Source of the DNA: Cryptomeria japonica
Taxonomy: Eukaryota > Streptophyta > Pinopsida > Cupressales > Cupressaceae
Direction of reading: 5' to 3'
DNA: 60,000 bases
NCBI RefSeq assembly: GCF_030272615.1
Contig: NC_081415.1
Location: forward strand, 267,420,425 to 267,480,424
Part shown: positions 45,035 through 56,183 of the stretch, in pieces
Numbering within the stretch: position 1 is the stretch's first letter
Layout of the letters: each line of letters starts with the position of its first letter
Position numbers and translations under genes: made by a program
The notes under the pieces: model-generated
Databases searched by the model: none
The model's input: only the letters and a program-made list of their open reading frames with translations
What the model was told of the DNA's origin: nothing

Positions 45035-47063
45035 TCACTCGTCCAAAAATGGATGACCATTATCTTGTTCATTAATGGCATAAGCAATGAATTTGGCGAT
45101 GACGGCCTCTAATTCTGCTATAGAGACACTTGGCACACTCTTTATCCCGAACTCCATTAAGGCAATTTCTTCTTCACTCTTGGAGAAAAACTTCTCGAAT
45201 TCTGCTATCGTTTCCCGTGTCCTCCACATAGTGCTAGAAAATAAGGAAACATTTTCCAAGTGTGCCTTGGAAAATGATTCCACAAAGAAAAATTCATACA
45301 ACTGGGCCCTTAAGAAATTTACTGTCACTCCGCCCTCATTCAGCTTTCTTGCGAATAATGTCTCAACTGCGTTGAGGATTTCCTCCTATACCCCTCGGAT
45401 CGAGTCTTTCAAAGACAAAGACTCCATGTTGAAGTTTTCAAAGGCCTCCCTTCCAGTGCAGACAGCACAAAACCATCACAAGAAATCATAAATCTCGTTC
45501 TCTTGGATCACCTTCCCATCTATCAGTGTCTGCTTAGGAACTTTCATCAATCCCCTGAGTCGCATAATAGTTAGGTCCTGATAAATGTGTACATCTTCCC
45601 ACGAACTCTCCGCAACTTCTAGCCAATTCAAGAGGGCAATAAGTCTAGAATGAAGGCTAGCCAGGTTCTCAATGAATTTTTCGGTTGTAGTGAAAACATC
45701 CTCCACCCATTCCTTAGAATATTGGGCAATTTTCCTAACCTTTTCAGCGGCATCAACGAATTCTTTTGGAAAAGAGGAAGGAGGGACAAAGGACAGATCT
45801 TCCTCCCTGAGTGGATGTTTAAAACTTTTAACATATTCGCATAAGGCTGTATTTTCACTTTTCAGCCTTCTACACTTCCTTTATCTTTTGCATCTTTTCC
45901 TTCATATCCAAGGAAGATTCTTCAAATTCTTCCACCACCTGTGTCATGGAAGCACGCCCCAACTCAACTTCTCTAATTACATAATCATCTGGCGTGATCT
46001 CATTTCTATCCTTATCCACTACAAGCTTAGCTAAATGTAAAGTCCTAGATCCAGACTCATTCCTTATGATTTTGGAAAACTTCTGAGCAGCCTTCTTTTC
46101 CGCTGGTTTATCCATTCTTCTTAGAAGTTCTTCCAACTCCTGTGCTAGATCTACTTCCTTTTTTGGTTCTCTTCTAAATCTATCTCTCAGCCAATCTAGA
46201 GCAGTTGTCGACTGATCCTGAATTTCCATGTGTACCTGCTCCTGTGAAGCTTCCTCCATTTCTCCAAGGATTGTTTCAATGAAACTATCTTGGAGTGGCT
46301 CTTCTGGATGGGAGGGAAATTCTTGCCTTTGACCTCCTTACTGAGTTAGTCTGTGTGCAACACTAATGCTAAGAACATCATGTGCAAGTGCGTTACTATC
46401 AAGAAAATTGCTCTGTCAAGGATTCACTGGATTTTCTTGTGTGAACATTTCCACCTCTCGCACATTGGAAGAACTAGTTGGGGTTTGAACTTCTTCCATC
46501 CTTGCTCTTTTCTGTTGTGGTTCTTCCTAGCGGAGTTCTTGTTGAACATCGAGCTGGGATTCCTGCTGAACATCTGGCTGAACTTCCTTCCTCTTCCTTG
46601 TTCATGACCTCTTCAGAACATTCTTTCCTTCACTAGGTCCAGCGCCTTCCTGCTGAATTTCTCCTTCCTCAGCTTGGGCCTGCGATGATCCTTTTGTGGC
46701 CTCACTGTGGGAATCCAAATTTCCCATTAACTGGTAGCTCAAGCAGACATTTCCTACCCTCAGTGCCCTGATATGTCGATCGATCTAGTGCCTAGTGAAC
46801 TTCAGAACTAGCCTGGCCAAAATGTCTAGATCATCAACTTCAGGCTCTGACCAATCTAGAAGCTGGATGGGCTGGTCTTTTACCCTTTCAAATTCCGGTT
46901 GTACTAAGTCTGGATCTTCTTTCACTTGATCCAACACTTGAATTATTTCACTAATCCTGATCGTGTCAAGGGGTAGTCTAGAAAACATCTTTTTCCTGAC
47001 CTCAAGATCATCCTTGACATTAGCCCAAAAATCTTCCAAGTGAAACTTATGCACAAACTTCAT
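45035..47063 (-). pseudogene. unknown ORF of the minus-strand family, second copy
   Basis: Open blocks at 47063-46785, 46259-45870, 45706-45476 and 45328-45035 make up one long degraded frame. The first block, MKFVHKFHLEDFWANVKDDL, is acidic. The region 46740-46300 is Gln/Glu-rich. The second block (about 130 residues) is highly charged and helical. The third ends with LIDGKVIQENEIYDF. After IRGV there is a TAG at 45386-45388 where the copy at 11.6 kb also has TAG. The last block is a helical, Phe-rich segment. There is no gag knuckle, RT or integrase signature. Function unknown. Confidence 0.55.
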
Positions 47064-48231
47064 TCCAGGTACCTTTCAGATTTTATTATATGGATCGAAG
47101 TAAGATCTAGATGTGTAGGATGTTAACTTGGATTTTATTAGGGCAAATTCGAAAATGTTAAGATTAGGGCAAAACAGGACGAGACAACACTTACTAAAAA
47201 TAGCAAGTTTGATTTTTGGTGAAATAAAGACAATCTGGGAGGCAATGAAATCCCTAAAAAATAGAAACTTTCTAAAAATAGAAAGTTGCTCAGAATTCGC
47301 TCAAATTTCACTGGCGAGTTCCTTGGAGGGCTCTGATTCCAATGCAACATTCAGATTTTCAAAAACCCTAAGGAAAAGGCCTAAAATCCAAGTTTGAAGG
47401 GCAAAACCCTAAAAAGGACAAAACAAGTTCCAAACTTGACCAAATTTACTCAGACGACTTGCAGACTTGATCAAATTGACCCCCAGACACTTGCAAACCA
47501 AGAGGACTAATGAGACTACCGCGAAAAGACCAAAATGAAAAAACCAAAAGCCAAAAGACCAAGAGGACCTTAAAGGCAGGAGGTCCCCATTTGGAAAGGG
47601 GTGATGTGTGATTAGGTCACAGCAGACCCCCTTCATGGCTCGTGGGAGTAGTTAGGCAAGGTTAAGCCCCCTTCCTAGCCCCTAACAAAACCTTCAATGC
47701 ACTTGCCTTCTGCGGATCCAAATACTTCCTTCTTCATTGATCCTGCCAGCCTGCAGGGTAAAGATGAATCAATGAATGCATTCTAGTCAATAAGAAGGAT
47801 CTAACAATACATGTATGTGTATGCTTCGTGTTTGCATATATTCATGTGTATACTTCATTTTTTTATGTGTATGCTCCACGTTTGGTTCAGACCTGATGTG
47901 TTTTCAGTATGTCTACTCCATGAGTGTATGATTACAGTAAACATATTCCTATCATCATGAGATGCTATTTTTGATTGATCTAAAAATGAGAATAACAGAG
48001 CAAACCAAAAAAATATGCATTTATTGCATTTGAGGTCATAAATGTGTGTCAAGCTTCTAATCCTCATCTTAATATATAAAGTTCCTGCCTTAACATTAAG
48101 AGATATCTACAATATTGTGCAAATTAAATAAGACAGACAAATCTATAGGGTTAGTTTAGGGACCCTCAAATTGAAAAGATTTGGTTAAACCTATCATTGC
48201 TTGAAGACAAGCAATCTTGGGAAGGGCGGAC

Positions 48232-49015
48232 TGTCATGCCCCTGCCAAGGTAGGGTTAGCAGCCATTTACAGAAAGAACAGATCACAAAACTGCACCTAT
48301 AAAAAATAAACCCTAGGCGACTGGATAGATAGGGCCAACCAAGAATAAAGGCATAAGAAAAACATATTAATAAATAAAAATAATAATAACATCAATTATT
48401 TAATTATGTTTGGGTCGACCTCACTTCATATTGGCGCCTTCATCATATACCATTAATATAGAGGCTGGCCGACTCTCTTGGTGGTATGAAAACTAAACAT
48501 AAATCAAATTAATGGGCCGACCACAATTTTGCAACCACATAGGAACTTGTAAATAAATTCCCCAAGTTAATGAAGAAATAAAAAAGATTGCAATTGTAAT
48601 TAACGGCAAGAAGATAATTAAAAAAGGGCAGCGATCAATTTTAGGAGCAGTGATTAGTTTAAAGGCAGCTTTGGTAACAAAGAGACACGTCCACTATAAG
48701 GTTATCTCTTTTTAAAGAGATAAATCACTTCATAGAGACATGGGGGTATAAAAGGAGAATAAAGAATCTATTTGGGAGAAAATAGGAATTCAGATTCAAA
48801 GTTTAATACAAAAAATCAGGAGAGGGAAACATCAGCAGCAATCAATAAAAAGAAACACATAACAGATCAGGGAAAGACCATTGTTGAGCAGCAAGTGCGA
48901 ATTGGGATCAGGCCTACAACGGATCAGATCCAAATTCATTGTATCAAACAGATAATAGCATTGATATTTATCTTTGTGGGCAAATTCTAGGGTGAATCCG
49001 GAAGGGGACATTACA
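48232..49015 (+). repeat. 3' LTR of the 17-kb element
   Basis: TGTCATGCCCCTGCC...GGGGACATTACA, 784 bp. It is preceded by the purine tract TTGGGAAGGGCGGAC at about 48217-48231 and followed by the ATGGA target duplication. It is the complete reference copy for the interrupted 5' LTR. Confidence 0.9.
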
Positions 49016-49020
49016 ATGGA

Positions 49021-50230
49021 ACACACTTTTCCCATTCATAGGATTGAATGATCTTATGCAGATATCGTGTTTTCAGAACATAATAATATCCATGTTTATA
49101 TTTCAATTTCAGCCTTGGTGGACTATAGTTCTTTAATATTGGGATTGCTTGTAGGTTGTGGAGAGGATGTATTGACATCATAATCCAGATTCCAAACATC
49201 TTTTAATGCTCAGATCAATCCCAACATTTGATGACTGGGGTCTGTCCCAAAGAATATATTCTTAGTTACTCAAACTTCTCACAATTTCACTCAGCTGGAT
49301 TTATTTGTAGTTTCGTTAGCTGCTACAAATTAATATTCACTGTTGTCTGCATAAGGCCCTTGGTTAGAATTGCTTCTTCTAAGCACAATTAAGACATCGA
49401 AAATCTGCACTTTAGACAATATTAAACCAGAATACAGGTTTATAAAACATAATGCTTCTGATCTATACATCCGTTTATGATTATCAAATTCTGCTCTCCA
49501 GTTTTCATGTTGTCTTTCCGTTCTGGTACATTCTTTTGAAGTTTCAGTAAAGGTACAGTTACCAGCACATGAAAACTGACATTTAAAAATTTTCATGAAA
49601 TCCATGGGCAACAAATTCTTTTCTCCGAAAAATATGCTGCTCATTTCATTTCTCCTACGTAGGTACTTTTCCAAATGTAACCGAGGCTTATTCATTTGTC
49701 ATTTATTTCAGTCAACTAGTTTTGAGGTCCAACATTCCCAGAAATCATTCTGCCATAGTGAATTTGTCAGACTAGTTAGAAAAATCAAGGGTAAAACAAT
49801 GTGTTGATGAAGCACCAACTAGAGTTGAAAGAAAGAGAAAAAGTGTTTTATGAGGTTCTGACTTCTACAAATGTTTTCCCCTGAAAAAGGTTAATTACAA
49901 ATAAATAGTCATCCAAGTAATAGACATCTGATATTTAAAAAGCAGATAACAAAAAATTATCTAATATCATGAAAACTACATTTTAAAATTGCATCATTTT
50001 TATTTAAATTTTTAGTTCAATCTACACAATGAAAAACATAAAATGACAAACCAAAAAAATATACAGATGAAGTTGTGGGATTTTTATTAGTTTGTTTCTG
50101 TTCATTCCACTCATTCACTGTCCTACATTTTGCAAAACATAGGAAATTTTCTTTTTTTCTTGTGGAGCAACTGAGTAATGGACATCATAAGAAATGTAAA
50201 ACTCAGTAAGCTGAGTTAATATAGCAGTAC
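49021..50230. other. probable intron or flank of the COA1-like gene; no element recognised
   Basis: AT-rich sequence with short ORFs only. A 121-codon minus-strand frame (49695-49330) has no similarity I recognise. I searched by eye for the missing last exon(s) of the COA1-like gene and did not find them here. Confidence 0.4.
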
Positions 50231-50418
50231 CTCTACAGCTAACTGCCTTGACCTGAACGATTCCACGTCCTTTTGGACCAATAATAGGAAATGTGCATGA
50301 TACCGAATTTTTCTTATTAGCCAGTGCCAAAGTTGCGTTATACCACGCACCCCTCGCAATTGGCTCTCCTATGGCCTCTTGGATTCTTTCATTACTAATC
50401 GCTTTCTCTAAGGCCTTA
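50231..50418 (-). CDS. COA1-like mitochondrial protein, exon with the conserved core
   Basis: Acceptor TGTATCAG precedes position 50418, and donor GAG|GTACTG is at 50231. With two bases from the upstream exon the phase is continuous. The exon encodes SKALEKAISNERIQEAIGEP, ARGAWYNATLALANKK and SCTFPIIGPKGRGIVQVKAV. A helix, then (I/L)GEP(I/L), an aromatic G-x-W-x-(N/G) turn, and a strand ending in FP-x-x-GP(K/R)G are the pattern of the COA1 (DUF1783) family. COA1 proteins sit in the mitochondrial inner membrane and help assemble cytochrome c oxidase. This exon has no stops, unlike nearly everything else in the window. The C-terminal exon was not found. The assignment is from memory of the family and is not verified by a search. 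Confidence 0.7.
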
Positions 50419-50901
50419 CTGATACATAAAAAGAATGTTAATGATCTCCCAATAGACACTGTAAACATATTAAATAAGTTAACGATGAAACTACTCAATT
50501 AAATCTATTTCGCCAAATCCAAAATAGAACTTGAATCCATCAGTTTTACATTCACAATATTTGTTTATTTTCTTACCAGAGTTGCACAGAAGCATCCATG
50601 GGGTCCAGTGGGTTTGTTTCAACTTTTCCGTGACTTGGGATCTGGAGTATAGATACAAAACATCCCCAAGAATCCCCAGGACGCTTGCCAAGGTTGGACC
50701 CTGACCCAAAATGTTTCATGGTCTTTGCAGTTTTAAGGATAACTAACCATCTACTGTATTCAGGGCCAAAAGATTTTCTAAATAGAAGAAAGAATTGATT
50801 ATTATGACTCGGGAACACTAAGATGGATTGGTTATTGTATTCATTAATGGTATCGAGTTTCCACAATCCATAGTGAATTATTGCAATTGTTTCGGGATTT
50901 G

Positions 50902-51002
50902 ATTGTGTTAAAGAATACAGTAAATTATTGCATTTGTTTCTGGATGCAAAAAATTCTTTAACACAATGAATCCAGAAACAAATGCAATAATTTACTGTAT
51001 TC
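50902..51002. repeat. interlocked inverted repeats in the COA1-like intron
   Basis: A perfect 33-bp inverted repeat pairs 50913-50945 (starts GAATACAGTAAATTATTGC) with 50970-51002 around a 24-nt spacer. A second 15-bp pair, ATTGTGTTAAAGAAT (50902-50916) and ATTCTTTAACACAAT (50953-50967), overlaps it in the order X, Y, X', Y'. A minus-strand ORF across here (51004-50573) is not recognised. Confidence 0.85.
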
Positions 51003-51246
51003 ATGTCAACAGATTGCAGATGATTGTTCAGAAAAACCCAACAGTACTCAAGATTCCTTCTGCAGCAAGAAAGCCAGACACTAAAAACCGAAGGCTTGTA
51101 TTTACTGTTTATTATCAGATTCAGATGCTATTTGCTTTGGGACAGCTTATGTTTGTAACAAACATGCTACGCAACAAAATTTTCAATGGTTTTGATATCC
51201 TTATATAATTAACTTTTGTCTATGGCACTTCAACCGAAGGTATAGC

Positions 51247-51990
51247 CCATAAGGAGTAATAATGGGGGATTACAATATAAGTTAGAAACTGAAAGTTAAC
51301 CTGCTCTGAATTGGTCACCAACCCATCTACTGTGTGTTTGACTAATTCCCATGCCTCCCAGATGTCAAAAGCTCCTTTAAATTTGATAAGGGCAGGGAGT
51401 AATAGTAGGGTCTAAAATCATAGACCTTGGTAACATTTCTTACCATAAGAGGCACTAGACTCCACATGGTGCCTAATGAGAATCTTCCAAGTTACTGGGC
51501 CTTCAACAGCACAAAAAATCCACTTAACAGAAAGTGCAATCCCTTAATGATGGAAATCGACAATGATCACTTCACCAAGTTTCTTGGAAACAAAGCAATC
51601 TTCTAAGTCACCCTCTGAAAACTGAGTGTGCCATTGGCAATAGCCAAAAGGGTGCCCATAAGTAATAATAATAGGAGATTACAATATAAGTTGGAAATTG
51701 AAAGTTAACCAGCTCTGAATTGGTCACAAACCCATCTACTGTGTGTTTGACAAATTCCCAAGCTTCCCAGATGTCAGAAGTTCCTTTAAATTTGATAAAG
51801 GCAAGCAAGGGTTAAGAGTAGGGTCTAAAACCATAGACCTTGGCAACATTTCTTACCATAAGAGGCGCTAGACTCCACATGGTGCTAATGAGAATCTTCC
51901 AAGTGTCTGAGCCTTCAAAAGCACAAAAAATCCTCTTAGCAGAAAAGGCAATCCCTAACGATGGAAATTAACAATGATCACTGAGTGTGC
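51247..51990. repeat. two diverged copies of a ~340-bp segment, 409-bp offset
   Basis: Copies start near 51247 and 51652. Both include GAATTGGTCAC, ACCCATCTACTGTGTGTTTGA and TCTAGACTCCACATGGTG-like blocks (the last as CTAGACTCCACATGGTG). On the minus strand each reads FKG-x-x-DIWEAWE and VKHTVDG-x-VTNSE, so this may be a duplicated piece of an old coding sequence, perhaps from a retroelement. No full frame remains. It lies within the COA1-like intron. Confidence 0.65.
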
Positions 51991-52811
51991 CAGGGGAAAT
52001 AGCCGAAAGAAAATCTCCTAACAGCCTAGCAAGCTTTTCATAAGCTACTTGAGAAGGTGCCTGGCAGGAGGAGTAATAAATGTTTGTGGCAACTATCATT
52101 TTAGAAGTAATTTGGAATTTGTCTGCTACTGTCATGGACTTGGTTACCCAGTAAAGATTTTCATTGCAATTCTTTGTAGCACAGTTTTAAGAGTTCAAAA
52201 GAGGAGACCTGCTAGGCAAAATAAATGCCATAGAGTTTAAACATCTCCCCCAAATTCAGTGCAAGTATGACTTAGATGAAGCTCTGTAATTATCTTTTCT
52301 CTTGACCTCCAAAGCACATTGAATATCTTGTTCAAGGTCATAAGCATCAGAAATCCATCAAATTTGATGAGTGTAAAAAAAAACCAATATTTGTGAAGGA
52401 AAAGAGGTGGTGTTAAGGGCTAATATGATATGACATATTAAGGATATGGTAATCAAGTTTGATTGTGGAAATAAATGAAATAATATATAAGATTCTTAGA
52501 ACAATAAACGTGATAGGATTCAACAAAGGAAAGTTAGATTGAAAATGGATAATAGATCATATTGTACTCACTAGCTCACCTCCCCTTTGTCTAATCCTTG
52601 GCTATCATGGATATTCAAAAATCTGCGTTTTGTAGACATCCTATGTTTTATTTCAAGATGTAGGCACCCAAGGAAATTGTTGTTGAATGATCATATTTTT
52701 CTTATTAGTTGTATTTTGTTGCAAGCAAATAAATGTTAGTATTTTCCTAGTTAATCCAAGTGTATATCACTTCAAATAATGTGAATAGAACTATCTAGCA
52801 TCTCAACATAC

Positions 52812-52946
52812 CTGCTACATTTATGGTAGACTGCAAAATCATCAAAAGCACTTAAAACAAAACCCCCTGTGACGCCGAGCAATACAAATGAAATAGCTTT
52901 TCTTGTAAATCTTCTTTTACTGACTGAATCAACTGAAGATGCAACC
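52812..52946 (-). CDS. COA1-like mitochondrial protein, membrane-anchor exon
   Basis: 135 bp bounded by acceptor ATGTGGCAG| and donor AGCAG|GTATGT. It encodes a Ser/Arg/Lys-rich segment (SVSKRRFTRK), one membrane span (AISFVLLGVTGGFVLSAF) and DDFAVYHKCS. The exon ends in phase 2 and the exon at 50418 begins with the single base needed, giving an uninterrupted protein across a 2.4-kb intron. One transmembrane helix just before the COA1 core is the family's architecture. The first base completes a codon from an upstream exon, presumably a mitochondrial presequence, that I could not locate. Confidence 0.68.
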
Positions 52947-53011
52947 CTGCCACATAAAATGTAATAATTATTTGTTTTTGAAAAATTACAGAATAATCCC
53001 AATTGAAACAT

Positions 53012-55956
53012 ACAATATATCAGTTGAAATGCAAACTGAAATTGCTCTAAGGATGTTTATTTATAATACAACTACTTGAAAATTCTAAATCTTATATGAT
53101 TGATATATATTAAAGGCCCTATTATGTAACATTTACTCTCCAGTTTCAATAGAACTTATTGAATCATTTAAATTTGTGAGGACCTCATACAAGCACACTT
53201 TATCTTTCCAAATTTAATGATGGTTTCCAAAAAAAAATACCAAAAGCAAATCACATTATAAACTCAAAATAAGCAAGTATTTTTAGCACAGTTGACAAAT
53301 GATACAAAAATGAGATTGAAGAGACATTCCAAGATTCATTTTGTTATGTATATGATGGTCCTGTGGACCAAGAATACATGAGCTATGTGTGAATTGTAAA
53401 ATATTAGAATATTAAATTTAACAAGTTTTTTTAGGATCTAAAATAAGTTATGTTTGAGTTCAACTAACTTTTGGACCCTTGCAAGGTCATAGTGTGACCT
53501 TCAAATAACTATTAAATTCAACGAAGTTGATGAAATTATAGATACTATTATAACATGAGACTTATAGACCATCACAAAGTACAATTCATTAGATTTCGAG
53601 CAATGCATGAGAGTCCAAAAAATGGAATATTTTTAGCATCATAACAATAGAATATTCTCTTTCCCTAGTGCAAATGTGAACATTTGCAGTTGATCCGTTG
53701 ATGATAAATCAGCTTGAATGGGAGGTGGATAAAATTGCTGACAAAGCTTCCTTTTTCTCAAACTTCCTGAGAAAAATTGAGTTTAAACTTCAGAGAGTAT
53801 CTTTAGCTAGCTGTCTCTTGCCCATGAGGATGATTCAAACCTCTCATGCACTTCACCAGATGTAGTAAACACTTTATATATGCATAAGATGTCCTACATT
53901 CCATGCCTACGCATGAGCAAGAGAAATTTGTGAGAGAGGAAACAATATGATATATAGGTGCACACACAAAAATATTCAAATGGATCTCCAAATAAATTTA
54001 TGACATATCAGTCTTGTATCATGTATATTGCATTTTGTAGGCCATGCACACTCATGAATGTTAAGTATGATGACAGAAAAAAATATGTTAAGAGTTCCAT
54101 GTTCCATTGATTTCCTTATAGAAGAGGCCCCAAAATACTAGATACAAAAGTTGAGTAGAAAAATAACATGAACACACACTGGAGGATTGAAGCATCAGGA
54201 CATAATCCAGCGGTGCATAGGTTAAGTGGTATCTTAGTGTAGGTGCTAGTTAAATGAGTAATAAAGGAGTTCTCAAGTTGTTTTCTATTGAGGAACATCG
54301 TTGGAGGTTAAAAAGTTATCTGATTACTTGATAGTCAGATACAGGGCTGGTTGTGCAGGTAGTACATATAAAAGAGATGGAGGAGTCTTGAGTTGGATCA
54401 GAACATTGTAAGCAATGTGCCCAACTTCAAAATCACCAATCATCAAGCTGATAATTTGCACCAATACATTGTAATATACACACATTCACAGGAAAGGCCT
54501 TTCCCTATCTATCAAAAAGAAAATGAAGTGCAAAAAGGAAATATGGGAAATGTAGTTTTGGAAAAGAAATATGCACGATACCTCTTTCACTCACATGGGT
54601 AAGGGGAACCTCCTTCCAGTAACACGAGGTTTCTTCTAGGAACAAAGTAAACCTGCTTACAATGCAAACTTGATAAACCCTTCCACCTCTCTATTACATG
54701 AGAAATCAGATGTATAATGAAATTGGAGAGGAAATAAAACAATGTTCTGCCCCCAGCCCACATCCTTTATCCGTTTTATCCAAGTAACCTGCACAACCAA
54801 TCCTATACCTAGATCTCAAATTTTCAACTTTAGTTAAGTGGATTTAACTTATTAACCTTTGACAAGGAGCCTCACCAAGAAACAGCTTAAGGACCCCTTT
54901 ATTATTCATGTACTTAGTCTCTACGCTAGGCCAACGACACCAATAAACATATTTATTCAATTATTCTAAATTGCATCTCTTGTCACATAAGAAACTTGAT
55001 TACAATGAGTGTGTGACAAGGAATTGAGACCTAACTGTTGAGTGTGTTGATTTAGACGTTATTGTTGCACAACTTTCCGGAAATATCTTTAGATGATACA
55101 AGTTGTACAATACGAGGCTAGTGAAAGTGGCATTGTAATTCATTGTAGTTCAAGTGAAATTGAACCAAAGGTTGACTTTGATGCTATTGATGAAGAGCAA
55201 TATGAATATTATTGAGTATTGATTGTAATTTCCATTGTGTATTGACATTTGACAAATACTGAATTATGAATTTATGAGTGTTTTCATTTTTTGCAATATG
55301 AGGTATTAAAATATATTTTTATTGCCAATTAGGAGCATTATTGTTTTATATTATATATTTTAAGTTTTTTAATACACACACACACATATAGCCGAACCCA
55401 CACCTCTACCTGTACCCAAGAAAAAAAAATTGCGGTACCACCATACCATACCAAAACTAATAACTTAGATTATTTCTATAGTGCTATTGCTAGAGTGTTT
55501 CGTGGGGCAATTAATTTTCATTACTACCACCATCCTCCTGTCACGACCCATATTAGATTACTTTAATTTGCCAAACACTGATATTATTGACATTGATATT
55601 ATTATGCTAATAAATGTGCGTAACGACATTTTTTATGTGACATTATTAATGATGTTATTAGATGATATTGATGATATTTAATGCTATGAAATAATGATTA
55701 TGTAATGAGTTTTTTATTGTGATCTGACGTTTTTGTCGAGTGTGAGGTGGTTGCAGGGTTGACCGTCAAAGACAAACATGTGACGGAGGAGGAGCCTTCT
55801 AGCTCATCAGTAGCGACTCACGGAATGGAACCCTGTGCAAACACCAAATTAAATAATAATTAAATAAATTAAAATTAGAAAAATCAAAATAAATAAAACA
55901 ATTTAAAGGTTTATAAATAAATAAATAAAATATAATAATTTATTCATTCGTAAGTT
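53012..55956. other. AT-rich non-coding stretch, possibly intron 1 of the COA1-like gene
   Basis: No element with both ends is visible. A TATATAAAAGAGATGG at about 54363-54379, followed by AGCAATGTGCCCAACTTC, resembles the promoter part of an LTR but stands alone. A short CA repeat lies near 55373-55386, and there are GATATT repeats near 55660-55680. Short ORFs here show no similarity I recognise. Confidence 0.4.
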
Positions 55957-55969
55957 AAATTATTAAAAT

Positions 55970-56170
55970 TTGGGGCTGGGGGCCTAGCTCGATTGGCAAG
56001 CGCTTCCAATAGTGGAGCACGAGGTCACGAGGTCTGGTCTCCCCCCAGCCCACGTGGTACCGAAGGACGTGTCGCGCCGGCGTCACCGGTCACATTAAGA
56101 AGTTTACCCGGCGCACTACAGTTTATAGGGGGGTGCTATACCCGATTCCTACAATCTAAAAATAAATAAA
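55970..56170 (+). mobile_element. tRNA-derived SINE
   Basis: GGGGCTGGGGGCCTAGCTCG starts a tRNA-like head. The A-box-like part is TAGCTCGATTGGCAAGCGC (about 55984-56002) and the B-box-like part is GGTCTGGTCTCC (about 56031-56042). The GC-rich body (ACGTGTCGCGCCGGCGTCACC) is far from the AT-rich surroundings, and the tail is CTACAATCTAAAAATAAATAAA. AAATTATTAAAAT is duplicated exactly at 55957-55969 and 56171-56183, a 13-bp TSD as made by LINE machinery. SINEs carry a pol III promoter and no protein. I cannot name the family. Confidence 0.85.
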
Positions 56171-56183
56171 AAATTATTAAAAT

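Larger units (their letters stand above)
43847..47624 (-). mobile_element. minus-strand element without pol nested in the 17-kb element
   Basis: The plus-strand ends are TGTTGACGTG (43847) and GGTCACAGCA (47624), flanked by GGCCC and GACCC, a four-of-five TSD. The minus-strand 5' end TGCTGTGACC and the CACACATCACCCC block match the family at 15070 and 58259. A degraded ORF occupies 47063-45035. A TATA box on the minus strand lies at 44631-44640. I could not show that both ends carry the same LTR, so the LTR class is inferred. The AAGTCCGCC array of the relatives is missing here. Confidence 0.65.
31876..49015 (+). mobile_element. non-autonomous LTR retrotransposon, host for several nested insertions
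   Basis: ATGGA is duplicated at 31871-31875 and 49016-49020. The 3' LTR (48232-49015, TGTCATGCCC...GGGGACATTACA) matches 31876-32047 joined to 42387-42949. The gap is a LINE insertion. A Met-tRNA primer site follows at 42952-42963. After removing insertions the internal region is only about 1.5 kb (42950-43846 and 47625-48231). It contains an 88-bp repeat but no gag or pol, so the element is non-autonomous (LARD/TRIM-like). Confidence 0.88.

Noticed and set aside
49695-49850. Candidate last COA1-like exon starting near a CAG acceptor at about 49757
   Set aside because: In the required phase it hits a stop at the second codon and lacks the expected tryptophan-rich C-terminal pattern.
50573-51004. 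143-codon minus-strand ORF as an extra exon of the COA1-like gene
   Set aside because: The flanking exons splice together in phase without it, and part of it is the inverted repeat. No family similarity was recognised.
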